Origin: Liolophura sinensis | Taxonomy: Eukaryota > Mollusca > Polyplacophora > Chitonida > Chitonidae | Reading direction: 5' to 3' | NCBI RefSeq assembly: GCF_032854445.1 | Contig: NC_088295.1 | Location: 72,942,028-73,006,027, forward strand | DNA length: 64,000 nt | Shown: in pieces, positions 24,444 to 34,886 of the stretch | How the letters are laid out: every line of letters starts with the position of its first letter | Position numbering within the stretch: position 1 is the first letter of the stretch | Translations under genes and position numbers: made by a program | Notes under the pieces: model-generated | Database searches by the model: none | What the model saw: only the letters and a program-made list of their open reading frames with translations | What the model was told of the DNA's origin: nothing

Positions 24444-25839
24444 ATGGATGCTCTAGCAGTGTTAGAGTTTGCTCAGGACGAGGCAGGGGAAGAGGTACAG
24501 ATGCGCCGTGATCATGGGTATGCCGTCAGGGTTTTTGAGAATAGAATAAATCCCTTAGAGAAATACGATGATACAAAATTTATCAGACGTTACAGGATCT
24601 CCAAAGAATCGTTTCTTTGGCTGCTGAATTTATTACAAGATGACCTGCTGCCCGCAACCAGGAGGAATCATGCACTAACTCATCTTCAACGGTTGACAGT
24701 TGCATTACGATTCTATGCGAGAGCATCGTTTCAGATGGATGTTGGAGACATGTGTGGAGTGTCACAAGCGTCGTGTTGCAGGGCTATTGATCGTGTCACT
24801 GCCGCGATTTGTGCCAGGAAAAGGCAGTTTATTCATTTCCCCGACACACTGCAAGAAAGACGAGTAGTTGCACAGGGGTTTTATGATATTACGCATTTCC
24901 CTGGTGTTATTGGCGCTATCGATGACTCCCATGTAGCAATTGTAAATCCTGGTGGCACTGATGCTTTACGGTTTATAAACAGGAAAGGATATTACAGCCT
25001 CAACTGTCAGCTTGTGCGTGACCATCAACTTATCTTCACGAACGTTGTTGCCAGGTGGTATGGTTCAGCACATGACTCTCGGGTATTTGAGGAGTCGGAA
25101 CTATTTCGTAAATTCCAGACAGGAGAATGCCAAGGTATTTTGCTTGGGGATCCAGCGTACACGTGTCGCCAATTCATGCTCACTCCTATTCGCAATCCGA
25201 TGACACCAGCAGAGATTCGTTACAATACTTCTCAGAGAAGAACAAGGGGAGTGATTGAAAGAGAATTTGGGATTTGGAAGAAAAGATTTCCATGCATTTC
25301 CAAGGGAATGCATCTGAGGTGTTCAGTAAGTAAATGCAATGTCAGTTTATTTCACAAAACCACAATAAACGATTTGTCCGCAGAAACTGTTTGGAAATCA
25401 TTGAAAAAGTATTATCCGTTTTTGCTTAATATTTTTCTGAATGAGAGGAGTTCTAAAATTGTTTCAAAGTAGAATCCATTATAATACGGTGGTTTAGTCG
25501 GGTGTGACGTAGAACATTTTCTGACGACACTAAAATAATAACGTTCCCTCACATAAGTCACCTTTATTTCAGCTTTATTTCATATACAGTACTTAGATTT
25601 CAATACGTTTACATTAATCGCCGGTTCAATTTCAGCTGGATCACAACATGGCTATTATAGTTGCAACTGCCTGCTTACATAACCTGGCAAGACGACGACA
25701 TGATCCTCTGCCTGAGCCTGAGCCAGACCTGCCGAGACAAAACCTTGAGGAACCAATTCGACCACTGAACGCGGTTGAAGGGGACTTCCGAGGCAACCTA
25801 TTTCGACAGAGATTCGTTGTGCAACATTTCAATCAGTGA
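24444..25839 (+). CDS. Harbinger DDE transposase (HARBI1-like), two exons
   Basis: The protein is a HARBI1-like nuclease that cuts and joins transposon ends in the nucleus. Exons are 24444-25325 and 25636-25839, giving 361 residues, close to the length usual for this family. Exon 1 ends TCA|GTAAGT and the intron ends TTTCAG, so the splice is in phase 0. I chose the ATG at 24444; the frame is also open for six codons upstream without an ATG. The N-terminal NPLEKYDD and F-RRYRISKE segments (about 36-54) are typical of the family. A helix-turn-helix-like region follows at about 81-117. The likely catalytic residues are D160 (GAIDDSH), D236 (LGDPAY) and E272 (VIEREFG), with 35 residues between the last two. 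Exon 2 supplies the conserved IIVATACLHN helix. The frame has no stops or frameshifts, so the gene may be active or recently active. The product is clear; present activity is inference. Confidence 0.93.
25326..25635 (+). other. Intron of the Harbinger transposase
   Basis: The donor GTAAGT and the acceptor TTTCAG after a T-rich stretch bound 310 bp. Read through without splicing, the frame would add unrelated residues and stop at 25472, losing the conserved C-terminal helix. Confidence 0.85.
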
Positions 25840-25899
25840 GCAAAACAAAGCAAACAGTTTCTGGACAATGTCTTATTTAATTCAAAGATAGAAATCATT

Positions 25900-26979
25900 T
25901 TACAAATCAATACGCTTACGTCTAAGTTTTTCTTTGTAGTAATCAGATTTCGCTTCGTAGGCTTTTCGTTTGCATATTGCTGCCTCTTTTTGAAGTTCAA
26001 TCAACGCCATCTTTGCTTCATGTTTCTCTTTTAGGTAAGAAAATACTTCAGTCGTCTTCTGCAGTACCGGTCCCGACTCATGACGTGTAGCTGTTGAGGA
26101 TGTCTTTTTTTTCCTGAAAAGTGCAATAAGGAATACATATGAACAATGTAGATGACAGCAGCTCAACTGCGAAGTGCAACCCTTTAAGAAACACATCTTA
26201 CCCAGTTGATATGAGGGTAGGCTTGGATGGTTGGGTATTCTGCGTTATATCAAGGGCGCCACGACCTTCTGGTTCCTCGTGTTCTTTGGCAGAAGAAATG
26301 TTCTCGGAATATTCTCGATTTGCCCTGTAATAGAACAATGATATATGTACTTTGATTATTTAAAGAATAAATAACAATGTTTTAAGAAGAAAAACCTGCT
26401 ATGGTGCCCATTTATTGTTCGGAATTAAACACTTTGGAATATTCTTTCCTTTGTGATTCACCATACAATCTGCACATAAGGTCCGGTTTACAGCGAAAAT
26501 TATACTGCAGACAGTTCTATGAGGTACATAGCCGTTGCTGGGTAAGTCAGAAAATAAAAGCTGTAATAATCACTGTACTATCAAGATACCACACTGCGAT
26601 TAAAAGTTTTGAAATACCTTTTTTGTAAGTCCGCCGTGCTAGTCGATGATGTAACATTATGGATGTCTGTTTGTGTTTGTGTCAATCCTTCAAACATTGG
26701 CATTGCATCATTATCTACATCGTTATGTATTTGCTCCAGATCCGCACCAATGATTGCCAAGATAGCCATGATTTCAGGGCCAAGTTCACCAACATCAGCC
26801 GCTCCACCACAAATTTTGTGCAGATCGATTTTTTTCGCTCGAACCATCGCTTTTGCCTTTGTTTTCATCCTCCTCCACAACTCTCGTACATCCTTCGCAG
26901 ACGATTTTGGTCGCTCGGGAAAATTAGCAGACATTTCTTTGGAGATTTTCTCCCATGCTGCCTGCTTTAGTGTGACCAT
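25900..26979 (-). CDS. Myb/SANT-like DNA-binding partner of the Harbinger transposase, three exons
   Basis: In PIF/Harbinger elements a second gene encodes a Myb/SANT (trihelix-like) protein that brings the transposase into the nucleus and to the ends. Exons on the minus strand are 26979-26618, 26324-26202 and 26113-25900, with introns GTATTT...ACAG and GTAAGA...TTTTCAG. Joined, they give an unbroken frame of 232 residues. AAWEKISKEMSANFPERPKS followed by a region with ELWRRMKTKAKA is the second and third helix of a SANT-like domain. The C-terminal 45 residues form a basic, charged helix (LKEKHEAKMALIELQKEA). The first SANT helix is not seen, because a stop lies two codons before the ATG. Either the protein is N-terminally short or an upstream exon has been lost or is unrecognised. 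The stop is 61 bp from the end of the convergent transposase gene. Confidence 0.82.
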
Positions 26980-27118
26980 ATTTCAAACATCACACTGTTG
27001 GCGCTGTTTGACTATGTTTCACTCCCGCTGTCTATTTGTATTATATTTACTTTTATGACCTCTTACACCACGCATACCGTACCGGACAATGAGACGACAG
27101 GCATTCATTCACAAGTAA

Positions 27119-27192
27119 TCCGCGGACAGCTAAACGGACGATCATCGAAGCTCCTGACTTATCGTTTAGACAGTCGTTTAGCTGTCTGCGGA
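27119..27192. repeat. Subterminal inverted repeat inside the Harbinger element
   Basis: Arms 27119-27136 (TCCGCGGACAGCTAAACG) and 27175-27192 are reverse complements with one mismatch. A third partial copy of the core, CGTTTAGACAG, lies at 27163. TCTAAAC also occurs in the left subterminal region near 24335. These are candidate protein-binding sites, or could shape the promoter of the Myb-like gene. Confidence 0.65.
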
Positions 27193-27237
27193 CAATAGTG
27201 TTTTATCCTCCGTGTAAAAGATAAGCGCGTTTCAACT

Positions 27238-27272
27238 GCACACACCTTAAACGACTTTTATGAATTCGGCCC
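27238..27272 (-). repeat. Right terminal inverted repeat of the Harbinger element
   Basis: It ends TTTTATGAATTCGGCCC and is followed by TAA at 27273-27275. It pairs with 24199-24233. Confidence 0.85.
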
Positions 27273-27275
27273 TAA

Positions 27276-27407
27276 ATGTTTAACTGGAGGTTAGGAATAG
27301 TTCAGTATGGGTGCTGTGGAGATGACATATAGTGTTGCACGTCTTTACATCACGACAATGCCATTAAACTTGTGATGATCACAGAGTGAACACCGTACAG
27401 CTTACAC
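27276..27407 (+). repeat. Right half of block D/E, split by the Harbinger element
   Basis: GGAGGTTAGGAATAGTTCAG and TATGGGTGCTGTGGA continue the sequence broken at 24198. CACAGAGTGAACACCGTACA then matches the end of block E before the minisatellite (compare 13360-13385). Confidence 0.7.
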
Positions 27408-27745
27408 TGTACATGATATGGCAAACTGTGCATCATAATGCTTACTGCATATAAACTGTATAAGTAACTGTACGTGATAATGCCTACTGTACGTCATAAT
27501 GCTCATTATGCACCATATTGTTTACCATACATGATACTACCTACTGTACATCGTAATGCTTACTGTACATAAAACTGTTTACTGTATATGTAACTGTACG
27601 TGATAATGTCTACTGTACGCCGTATGCTCCATATTGTTTACTCTGCATGATACTACCTACTGTGCATCGTAATGCTTACTGTACATAAAACTGTTTACTG
27701 TATATGTAACTGTACGTGATAATGCCTACTGTAAGCCATAATGCA
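27408..27745. repeat. Minisatellite with a 115-118-bp higher-order period
   Basis: CTTACTG/GTACATAA-type units are grouped. The text starting CTTACTG at 27441, 27559 and 27674 repeats nearly the same series of variants. It is the counterpart of the 13381 array. Confidence 0.85.
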
Positions 27746-28700
27746 TATACATAGATTTTATATTACTATTAGGCCTTAAAATGCAATTTATAATGCGATA
27801 AATAGTTAATATCATTTCAGATAAGACGTGGAAATGTGACCTGTCTACATATTTTGCAATCCTTCCACCGCAGGATAAACTGTGTCTCAAGAAATAAAGT
27901 ATTAAAGGCCATATCACAGATGTCAGAAATTTGTTCACTTGAGAAGCATAGCACCACATTTCCAATCATCAGCAGGGTACGGATGTAAACTTTGTGTCTA
28001 ATGCTTCTTTTCTGAGTGTTGGTGCACAGTTGTCCAGTTCAGGCCTAAGCAACACACGTCATCTGTTCACATTGAATCAGCAGCCTTAGAATGATCATCG
28101 ATTTTAGCGGAATGGTACAATGTGATAATCTGCCGTACTAAATCAGAAAACCACACATTTTTCTTTGACCTCTCCATTTGAGCACGTATTGGCGGTGTTT
28201 AGCCAGACGGATAGGAAAGTCTCTGCCATTATCCGCGACTTTCAGTCTCTGGCTCTGGGCGGCAATATTTCTGGCGCCAAGATTCCTGTCCTCATATTTC
28301 ACAGCCACTTCTCTCCCCCGCAGTGTACACGTAAGTTGTGTCTGCAGCAAATGTCAACCCTTGACCCAACCATCAGCAGCAGTGTGCGAATGTACCCCCT
28401 TTACATCTAATGCTTCTTTCCGGAGTGTTGATGTAAGACTGTCCATGTCAAGCTTAAGCGACACAGGTCAACTGTTCATATATAGCCATCAGTCGATTAT
28501 CGATTGAGCGGAATAGAATTTTGGTACAATCTGATAATTTGTCCGTTTGTTATACTCCCCTTTACTAAATCAGAAAACCACACATTTCTTTGACCTCAAG
28601 GCGCCTCTCCATTTGAGCTCATGTTGGCGGTGCTTAGCCAGATGGACGAAGCAGTCTGTGCCATTCTCCGCTATTTCAATTTTATCAAATTTGTATCAAA
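27746..28700 (+). repeat. Long-repeat block H/I, two copies in tandem
   Basis: Copy 3 runs at about 27985-28350 and copy 4 at about 28400-28690. Both read from CTAATGCTTCTTT through CATCGATTTTAGCGG-type text to AAATCAGAAAACCACACATTT and GGCGGTGTTTAGCCAGACGG. The period is about 420 bp. Confidence 0.7.
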
Positions 28701-29303
28701 TTCTTTTTACGCCTTTTACGTCATGCTAGCTGGAACGTTATTTTAAATGACTGGGCGTTCGTATTGAAAGAACGAACCAGGGCATTATTTTCTAATTGAC
28801 ATCTACTAATCTGATATATATTCAGCAAATGTTTGCTTGTTGATAGTTACCATGTTTTCAGCCAAAATTCATACACAAGTGGGGTAAGTGTAGTATATTA
28901 AACGATATCTTTGCTTTGGATTTTGTTAATTGATTTGATTGCTGTTTTTACTGGTGGAAGACCAGTGGTCTTCATTTATTATTATTATTGCATCTTTAAA
29001 AATCCTTTTGTGTGCTCATCAAGCCAAAGGCGAGAATCAATCTAGTGTGACAAATCAGCCCATAACCAATACGTCAATGAATTTATAGGCCTAGTGTTTC
29101 TGCAGTACGAATATCTGATATACGAAAGTGAAATAAACTTCTGCAGAATTATAAGACGCTATTTTGAACTAACTCAGATTTGAACAAGATTGATTGATTA
29201 TTGTCTAGGGCAATGACAGCCAGTTTCATTGCTTGAAAAGGTTGGAGTGCTCGAAGTAGATCACCTGCCTTTATCAAGTTAGGGTACTACAAAACTTATC
29301 CAC
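28701..29303. other. Intergenic DNA with a short block G match
   Basis: GTTTGCTTGTTGATAGTTACC near 28830 resembles block G of the 14-kb copy. Nothing else is recognised. Confidence 0.4.
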
Positions 29304-29640
29304 TGAGAACCACGTTGTACAGTTGAGAGACACGTTATACAGGTGAGAACCACGTTGTACAGTTGAGAGACACGTTATACAGGTGAGAACCACGTTGTAC
29401 AGTTGAGAGACACGTTATACAGGTGAGAACCACGTTGTACAGTTGAGAGACACGTTATACAGGTGAGAACCACGTTGTACATTTGAGAGACACGTTATAC
29501 AGGTGAGAACCACGTTGTACATTTGAGAGACACGTTATACAGGTGAGAACCACGTTGTACAGTTGAGAGACACATTATACAGGTGAGAGCCACGTTGTAC
29601 AGTTGAGAGACACGTTATACTTGTGGGTGCCATGTTATAA
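29304..29640. repeat. 40-bp minisatellite, about eight units
   Basis: The unit is TGAGAACCACGTTGTACAGT plus TGAGAGACACGTTATACAGG. It is itself a dimer of two related 20-mers (ACGTTGTAC and ACGTTATAC cores). Units are almost identical, so the array is young. It lies just upstream of block K. Confidence 0.95.
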
Positions 29641-30228
29641 AGGTATGTTAGAATCATCATAGTAGCCTGGTTACAGTGATATAGTTTTCCGTATTACCTG
29701 ACACATGCCAACTATAGCAGTCATATTAAAGCACATGTATATCACGAAGAGCAAAACATTTTCCTTTTATCCAGGCGCGCTGAATGGTACTGTCTGGTAC
29801 CTTGGGACCTGTTTCATATAGTTTGCGATGTGTGTTGAGCCTCTGACGTCTTAATATACACCGGTGGCACGAAGATACGACCTCATTTGTCAAACCAGGG
29901 CACAGAAATGTGGAGCCGAAGCTATGTGGATACCGTTTTATCTAGCAGTAACACTTTAAAAGCATTTTTTTCGTGCGTTGACGTATATTCTCAACTCTCT
30001 TGATTGCCTTGAACGCTTTTTTGGGCCTCCACGAAATGACAAAAAAGGCAATCACTTTCACTGAATGTAGACAGCTTTGATACTACGATACATATAAAGC
30101 TTAAAATGCAGTTCAGATAGTGATGCATAGGGAATTTTACAGTATTTTTCTAATTTTATACCACTTTATTTTAGGCTAATCACCAATAAACAACGACCAA
30201 CCTCACCATATCAATAGCCCAGTTTCAT
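29641..30228 (+). repeat. Long-repeat block K, copy 2
   Basis: ACACATGCCAACTATAGCAG and TTTTATCCAGGCGCGCTGAA align with 20228-20310. Later text (TGATACTACGATACATATAA, TTAAAATGCAGTTCAGATAG) aligns with 20530-20560. Confidence 0.6.
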
Positions 30229-30238
30229 ATAAACAGCA

Positions 30239-30596
30239 GATAGCAAAGCTGGTAGAGCGTCCGCTTCCGGACCGGCAGATCCAGGATGAATCCTGGGTCG
30301 AGTCACATCTAAGACTTTAAAAGAGGAAGTTGTAACCTCCTCGCTTCAGCATATGGCGTTCAGCATAAAGGGGATAGTGCAACGACTGGTTGACCCGTAT
30401 CAGTATAATGCCTCGGGCGGGGCGAATTACTTGCCTTCGGTAAGTCGTTTCAGTGAAGCAGCCCTAGATAAAAGAGCGGTGGAAATCCGCCCTGCAACAA
30501 GGAGGCACAGTACATACACCCTACGGATTCCTTCGTCATCATATGACTGAAAAATTGTTGAGCACGACGTTAAACCCCAAGCACTCACTCACTGAG
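30239..30596 (+). mobile_element. SINE family 1, longest copy, with target-site duplication
   Basis: The tRNA-like head is best kept here: an A-box-like AGCAAAGCTGGTAGAGCGTC and a B-box-like GGTCGAGTCACAT. Then come the GAGGAAGTTGTAACCTCCTC palindrome, the CGGGCGGGGCG segment and the CACTCA tail. ATAAACAGCA lies on both sides (30229-30238 and 30597-30606). An open frame of 65 codons inside recurs in every copy but has no independent support as a protein. Confidence 0.88.
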
Positions 30597-32657
30597 ATAA
30601 ACAGCATGAAAGTATATAGCTGGGAGTCATGCAGGTTACACAATCTTGACCTTCATACACAGGGTCATTATAACCTGGTAGATAAGTATGGAAATTATAA
30701 TCGAGTACAACTATTACTATTGATTCAGTAAAAGGAACTTGACACCTTCTTTGTGATATTATTTCATATCTTTTTGCTAATCACCATTTTAAGATAAGTT
30801 TTCTCACAGTAGCATAATATAACATATTCTCACAATCGATATTAATGTTGATATTTTTCATTGTTTCCAGAGGATCCATTTGTTAATCCTCAGTTGGTAT
30901 CGACATTGTCGTTGTAGAAAACCATGACGACACGACTGGGAAAGGCGGAAATTACCTCTTAATCCCTCCAGTCTCTACTTTTAATGACAACACAGGAAAT
31001 GAGGCGGAATTTATGTACCCTGTATAACGAAAAAGAACGCCAAACCTGCATGTAAGTTCACTTAAACACCCCATTGTCAAACTGTAGTTTCTTTTAAAGG
31101 AAACTACAGATAGTGTACATTCTTATTCTGAAAAGTACAGTACGGCGGAGAACTTAGAGTACAGACACCAAAATCAGCTAGACATGGTGAAATAATGCAC
31201 AATGCTATGTGGCCTGTTTCTTATAAAGTTGTCTTTCAGTGCGCCACCCCAACATTGCACAAGGCACCCATGCAAATCACTACCTTTGCCATGCAATGCT
31301 CTACCGCGATGCTATCCTGTTCAATTAGCAAGCGCACGTGTTCAAAGATCCAAGAAACAGGCAAGCAGATATTCGACACAATTTAACTTGGCCCGCATGT
31401 ATAAAACAACTGGTTATAAATTCACGAACTTGTTACATAAAGGACGGTAATAAATTTTTCAACCGTGTATATGTAGATAGTCCAAATTCACTGCATAAAA
31501 TAGGACAATTTATGTCAAATGGTTACTCCACCTATCACTTGAGTAGTGCAGAAAGTCAGGTACAGGAATAGTGTTAGTGACTATCTTTTAAGACGGAGAA
31601 AGAACTCGTGCTGTACTTTCCTAAAAGAAGAGTCGATGAGCCCTTTTGGGAAAGTACTGATACTCCTGATTTCTCCTTTACAGAAAAAAATATGCTTATA
31701 CAGCATTTTTCGTTAAGAATCAGTCAGACAAATAAAGAAAACCGCAAAAAAAGTGAAAAAAGAAAGACAACATCAGTACGCATCGATGTGACTTTTGTTA
31801 GTGATATGATATACTTTTTGCTGTCAAGGAAAAAAAGGGAAAAATACTCACAAATACACAAAGATAAAAAATGTACATCTTGTTTCCTGTGCATTTGTAT
31901 CGATTATATTCGACCCAGATGCGATTGTGCTGTATATACACAATTAATATCTTCCCGGACATGGACAATAAGACCTCAGATGTGACTACAATAGCCTCGG
32001 TGAAAGCCACTGGTTTTAAAGTTTTATAGAGTAGTTGTTATATACACACGCCTGGCTGGCTGACATATAACCAATACATATTTGAGGGGTCCAGTTTCAC
32101 AATTTGCGACCAATGCGCTGGGTCTTGTGTTGAGAAAGTATATCACGGAAGGTTTTTTTCTCCTGAGCTGTTTCATCGGATGCCCGATTTTATCGCCAAA
32201 TCATTTGTGACGAAATAGAAGATTTATTGGAATTTAACTTTCAATAGCACTGACGAATGTTTTACTGGAAATGCCAGTGGTTATTCCCACCACTATGACA
32301 GTTGTGTGCTAATCAGGCTCTGTGACTGAAGCAAATTGATGGGATCCGATAGAAGTCTGTCTCAATCGAAATTTGGAACAGTGTAAGCGGACACTCTTTC
32401 ATCATAGGGTTGTTTGACTACTCCGGGTTGGAATGATACACCCTGTGACGTGTATCAGTTTTGATCGTTCTTTAATCATGGTCTAAACCCAACAGTTATC
32501 GATTTGGTGAGGACAAAATGAGCGGTATTTAACTAACTCAGCGGTCTGTCTCTTCCCGTGTGAATTCTTATACTGCCCTGAATTACATACCGACACACTT
32601 GAAAGGCTGACACAAACCTTATAACAACTTATTTCTAGATCCTTCTTTAACTGGACA

Positions 32658-32694
32658 AAAAAAAAACAAAAAAACAAAAACAAAACAAAAAACG
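32658..32694. repeat. A-rich tract
   Basis: Runs of A broken only by single C bases. It could be an eroded poly(A) tail, but no element is recognisable upstream. Confidence 0.7.
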
Positions 32695-32801
32695 TTACAA
32701 TGTGATCGTTCTGGCTATTTCTTCACGGCTTCATTAGCGAATTAGTAAACCTATCAAAGAAGGTTTACTTTTTGACCGTCACTTATCCGTTAATCAATGG
32801 T

Positions 32802-32855
32802 CAAATCAATTAAGTTCATCAAATCAATGAAGTTCACCAAATCAATGAAGTTCGC
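32802..32855. repeat. 18-bp tandem repeat, three units
   Basis: CAAATCAATGAAGTTCAC occurs at 32802 (variant), 32820 and 32838. The other block Q copies have this sequence once, so the array grew here. Confidence 0.85.
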
Positions 32856-33050
32856 AAACTATATGGGGTAGCGTGCCATTCATCAGCATGTCTTCTATCA
32901 ACCACTGATCAAGCCTCCTAGGTAAAATTTCTTAGGTTCACGTCCAAATCGGCCATGATCACAAACTTATGTAAAATAGGAAACATTTGTTTAATTGATT
33001 GATTGCCTGCAAGACAAAAATACCTGATCTGTTAAAGTTTTTATCGCGCA

Positions 33051-33711
33051 CCATTCAGATAGGGACGGTCGTTGATATGTTAACGGTTTCGCTGTTATAT
33101 GAAAATATGTCAAAACTGTCACTGTGTTACTGTCATAACCTTTACAATCTTAGTCACAGATATAATCAGTGCCTGTAAAGCTTCCTTCCTGAGCAGCAGC
33201 TTACAATTGTCCATTTCAGACCTAGGCGAGACAAATCAACTGTTCACATAAAGTCAAAAGCCTTAGAGTGGTCATCGATTCAGCGGAATAGGATCATGGT
33301 ACAACCTGATAATCTACCCGCTTGTTATACTACCCCTTACTAAATCAGAAAAGCACACATTTCTTTGACCTCATGGCACCTCCCACACAATGGCGATGCA
33401 ATGATAAAGCGGTATGTGTCATTCTCCATGACTGCCAATCGGTGGCTCTTGGCGACAACATTTCTGCTGCCATGATTAGTTTGGTGAAAGAGAATCACCC
33501 GTTTGTCTATTATGAGGATTAGAAAGCTATGATAATAAATTAAGAAGGTTATCAAATTTGTATTAAAATCTTATTGTCTTTTCTTTTATGCTAACTGAAA
33601 CATTAAGTTGAAATCTCTCACGTTTGTGTTGATAGAGTGAACAAGGACAGCACTATTTTCTACATGATACCAACCCCTCTGATTAATTCATAAGCTGTAT
33701 CATGATCATCA
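33051..33711 (+). repeat. Long-repeat blocks H/I and start of L, copy 5
   Basis: CTAAATCAGAAAAGCACACA, GGTGGCTCTTGGCGACAACA, and then ATTTTCTACATGATACCAAC, which matches 21060-21080. Confidence 0.65.
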
Positions 33712-33724
33712 CAGGTGTAATGTG

Positions 33725-34026
33725 ATCCTTGGTCGAGTCACACCTAAGACTTTAAAAGAGGAAGTTGTAACTTCCTCGCTTGGCGTTCAGCATGAAGGGG
33801 ATAGTGCAACGACTGGTTGACCCTTATCAGTATAATGGCTCGGGCGGGGCGGCTTACTTGCCTTCGGTAAGTCGTCTCAGTGATGCAGCACTAAATAAAA
33901 GAGCGGTGGAAATCCGTCCTGCAACAAGGAGGCACATTACACGTGCATGCACCCTAATGATTCCTTCGTCGTCATATGACTGAAAAATTGTTGAGTACGA
34001 CGTTAAACCCCAAGCACTCACTCACT
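33725..34026 (+). mobile_element. SINE family 1 with 13-bp target-site duplication
   Basis: CAGGTGTAATGTG lies at 33712-33724 and again at 34027-34039. The head starts inside the B-box (GGTCGAGTCACACC), so it is 5'-truncated. The body contains the GAGGAAGTTGTAACTTCCTC palindrome and ends in CACTCA repeats. The equivalent uninterrupted text, CAGGTAAAATGCGTGTTTGC, stands at 21121. Confidence 0.93.
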
Positions 34027-34767
34027 CAGGTGTAATGTGTGTTTGCCGTAAAGTCCACATGTACCTGTCATTTACGCCTTGGTTTTGTTGGTCGAGACGA
34101 TGTACAACGAATATGTATTGCTTGCGATTTGTTGCCTGGCTTTGAGGTCACTGGTTCGAAACCAGGAGTGGCATCAATCAATTCTCAGCTTTAGAATCTG
34201 TTCTATATTTAAAAAAAACCCTATAACGATAATACTGTCACTTCGGAGTACAGAGTTTCACGACATGACGTCGCCCAACCAAGGCTCCGCATTGTCCAGT
34301 TTCGAAAGGCTTCATTAGCATGATGAAAAATGTCATTTTCTTGAATATAGAAACGTTGTTTTATTGGAAGACAGTTTGGCTTTGTCAGACATGTGCCGTA
34401 TGATGCATGTAACACGACACTAAATCTAAATTCAAAACATTTTTTGCAGTCTATATAAATCGGTACTTTTTTTTACGTCGACAAGCAGTCCACGAAACAT
34501 CACGAACTCCGAAGCTATAAGCTTAGATCTGACAGAATGACATATGAAGGTATCACAAGGAGCATTTGCCAGAAAATGTGCAAATCTAACTTATGTTTGT
34601 ATCTTATGAACAGTACGTCAGCCAACATCGTCATCATTCAAAAACCTCAGTGAGCATGGGATACACAGAGCATATCAAGACTATAAACTAATCAATTCCT
34701 TTCTCATTATATCTTATTATCCTGTAAAACAATGTCATAGGCTAGAAAGCACAGCCTGAACTTTTAG
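34027..34767 (+). repeat. Long-repeat block L continued, then unrecognised DNA
   Basis: GTGTTTGCCGTAAAGTCCAC, GGTCACTGGTTCGAAACCAG and GTCACTTCGGAGTACAGAGT correspond to 21131-21365. After about 34300 nothing is recognised. Confidence 0.55.
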
Positions 34768-34780
34768 AATTATCCCTTTA

Positions 34781-34886
34781 TTTATTTATTTGTTTGATTG
34801 GTGTTTAACGCCGTACTCAAGAATATTTCACCTATACGATGACGGTCAGCATTCTGGTGGGTGGAAACCGGGCAGAGCCCGGGGGG
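34781..34886 (-). mobile_element. SINE family 2, 5'-truncated fragment with target-site duplication
   Basis: On the minus strand it reads from GGGCTCTGCCCGGTTTCCAC to the CAATCAAACAAATAAATAAA tail. AATTATCCCTTTA flanks it at 34768-34780 and 34887-34899. Only about 106 bp were copied. Confidence 0.93.

Larger units (their letters stand above)
24199..27272 (+). mobile_element. Complete PIF/Harbinger DNA transposon
   Basis: A 3,074-bp element whose ends are inverted repeats. The left end reads GCGCCGAATTCATAAA. The reverse of the right end reads GGGCCGAATTCATAAAA. Weaker pairing continues to about 35 bp. TAA is duplicated on both sides. Inside are the two genes typical of the superfamily: a DDE transposase on the plus strand and a Myb/SANT-like DNA-binding protein on the minus strand, in convergent arrangement. 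Both have intact frames once introns with ordinary splice sites are removed. The flanks joined together resemble the empty block near 12866-12960. The element could be autonomous, subject to the short N-terminus of the Myb-like protein. Confidence 0.93.
30607..33050 (+). repeat. Long-repeat block Q, copy 2
   Basis: It begins GTCATGCAGGTTACACAATC and aligns with 17230-18950 in the same order, as well as with 42715-43450 at its start. The section 32450-32860 matches the minus strand of 61840-62230. About 31150-31980 is extra compared with the 17-kb copy and holds open frames without recognisable motifs. Confidence 0.7.

Noticed and set aside
25326-25472. Alternative C-terminus of the transposase by reading straight past 25325
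   Set aside because: It lacks the conserved IIVATACLHN helix, which is restored in frame by an intron with ordinary splice sites.
26609-27058. 149-codon plus-strand frame within the Harbinger element
   Set aside because: It is the antisense shadow of the Myb-like exon and carries no family features.
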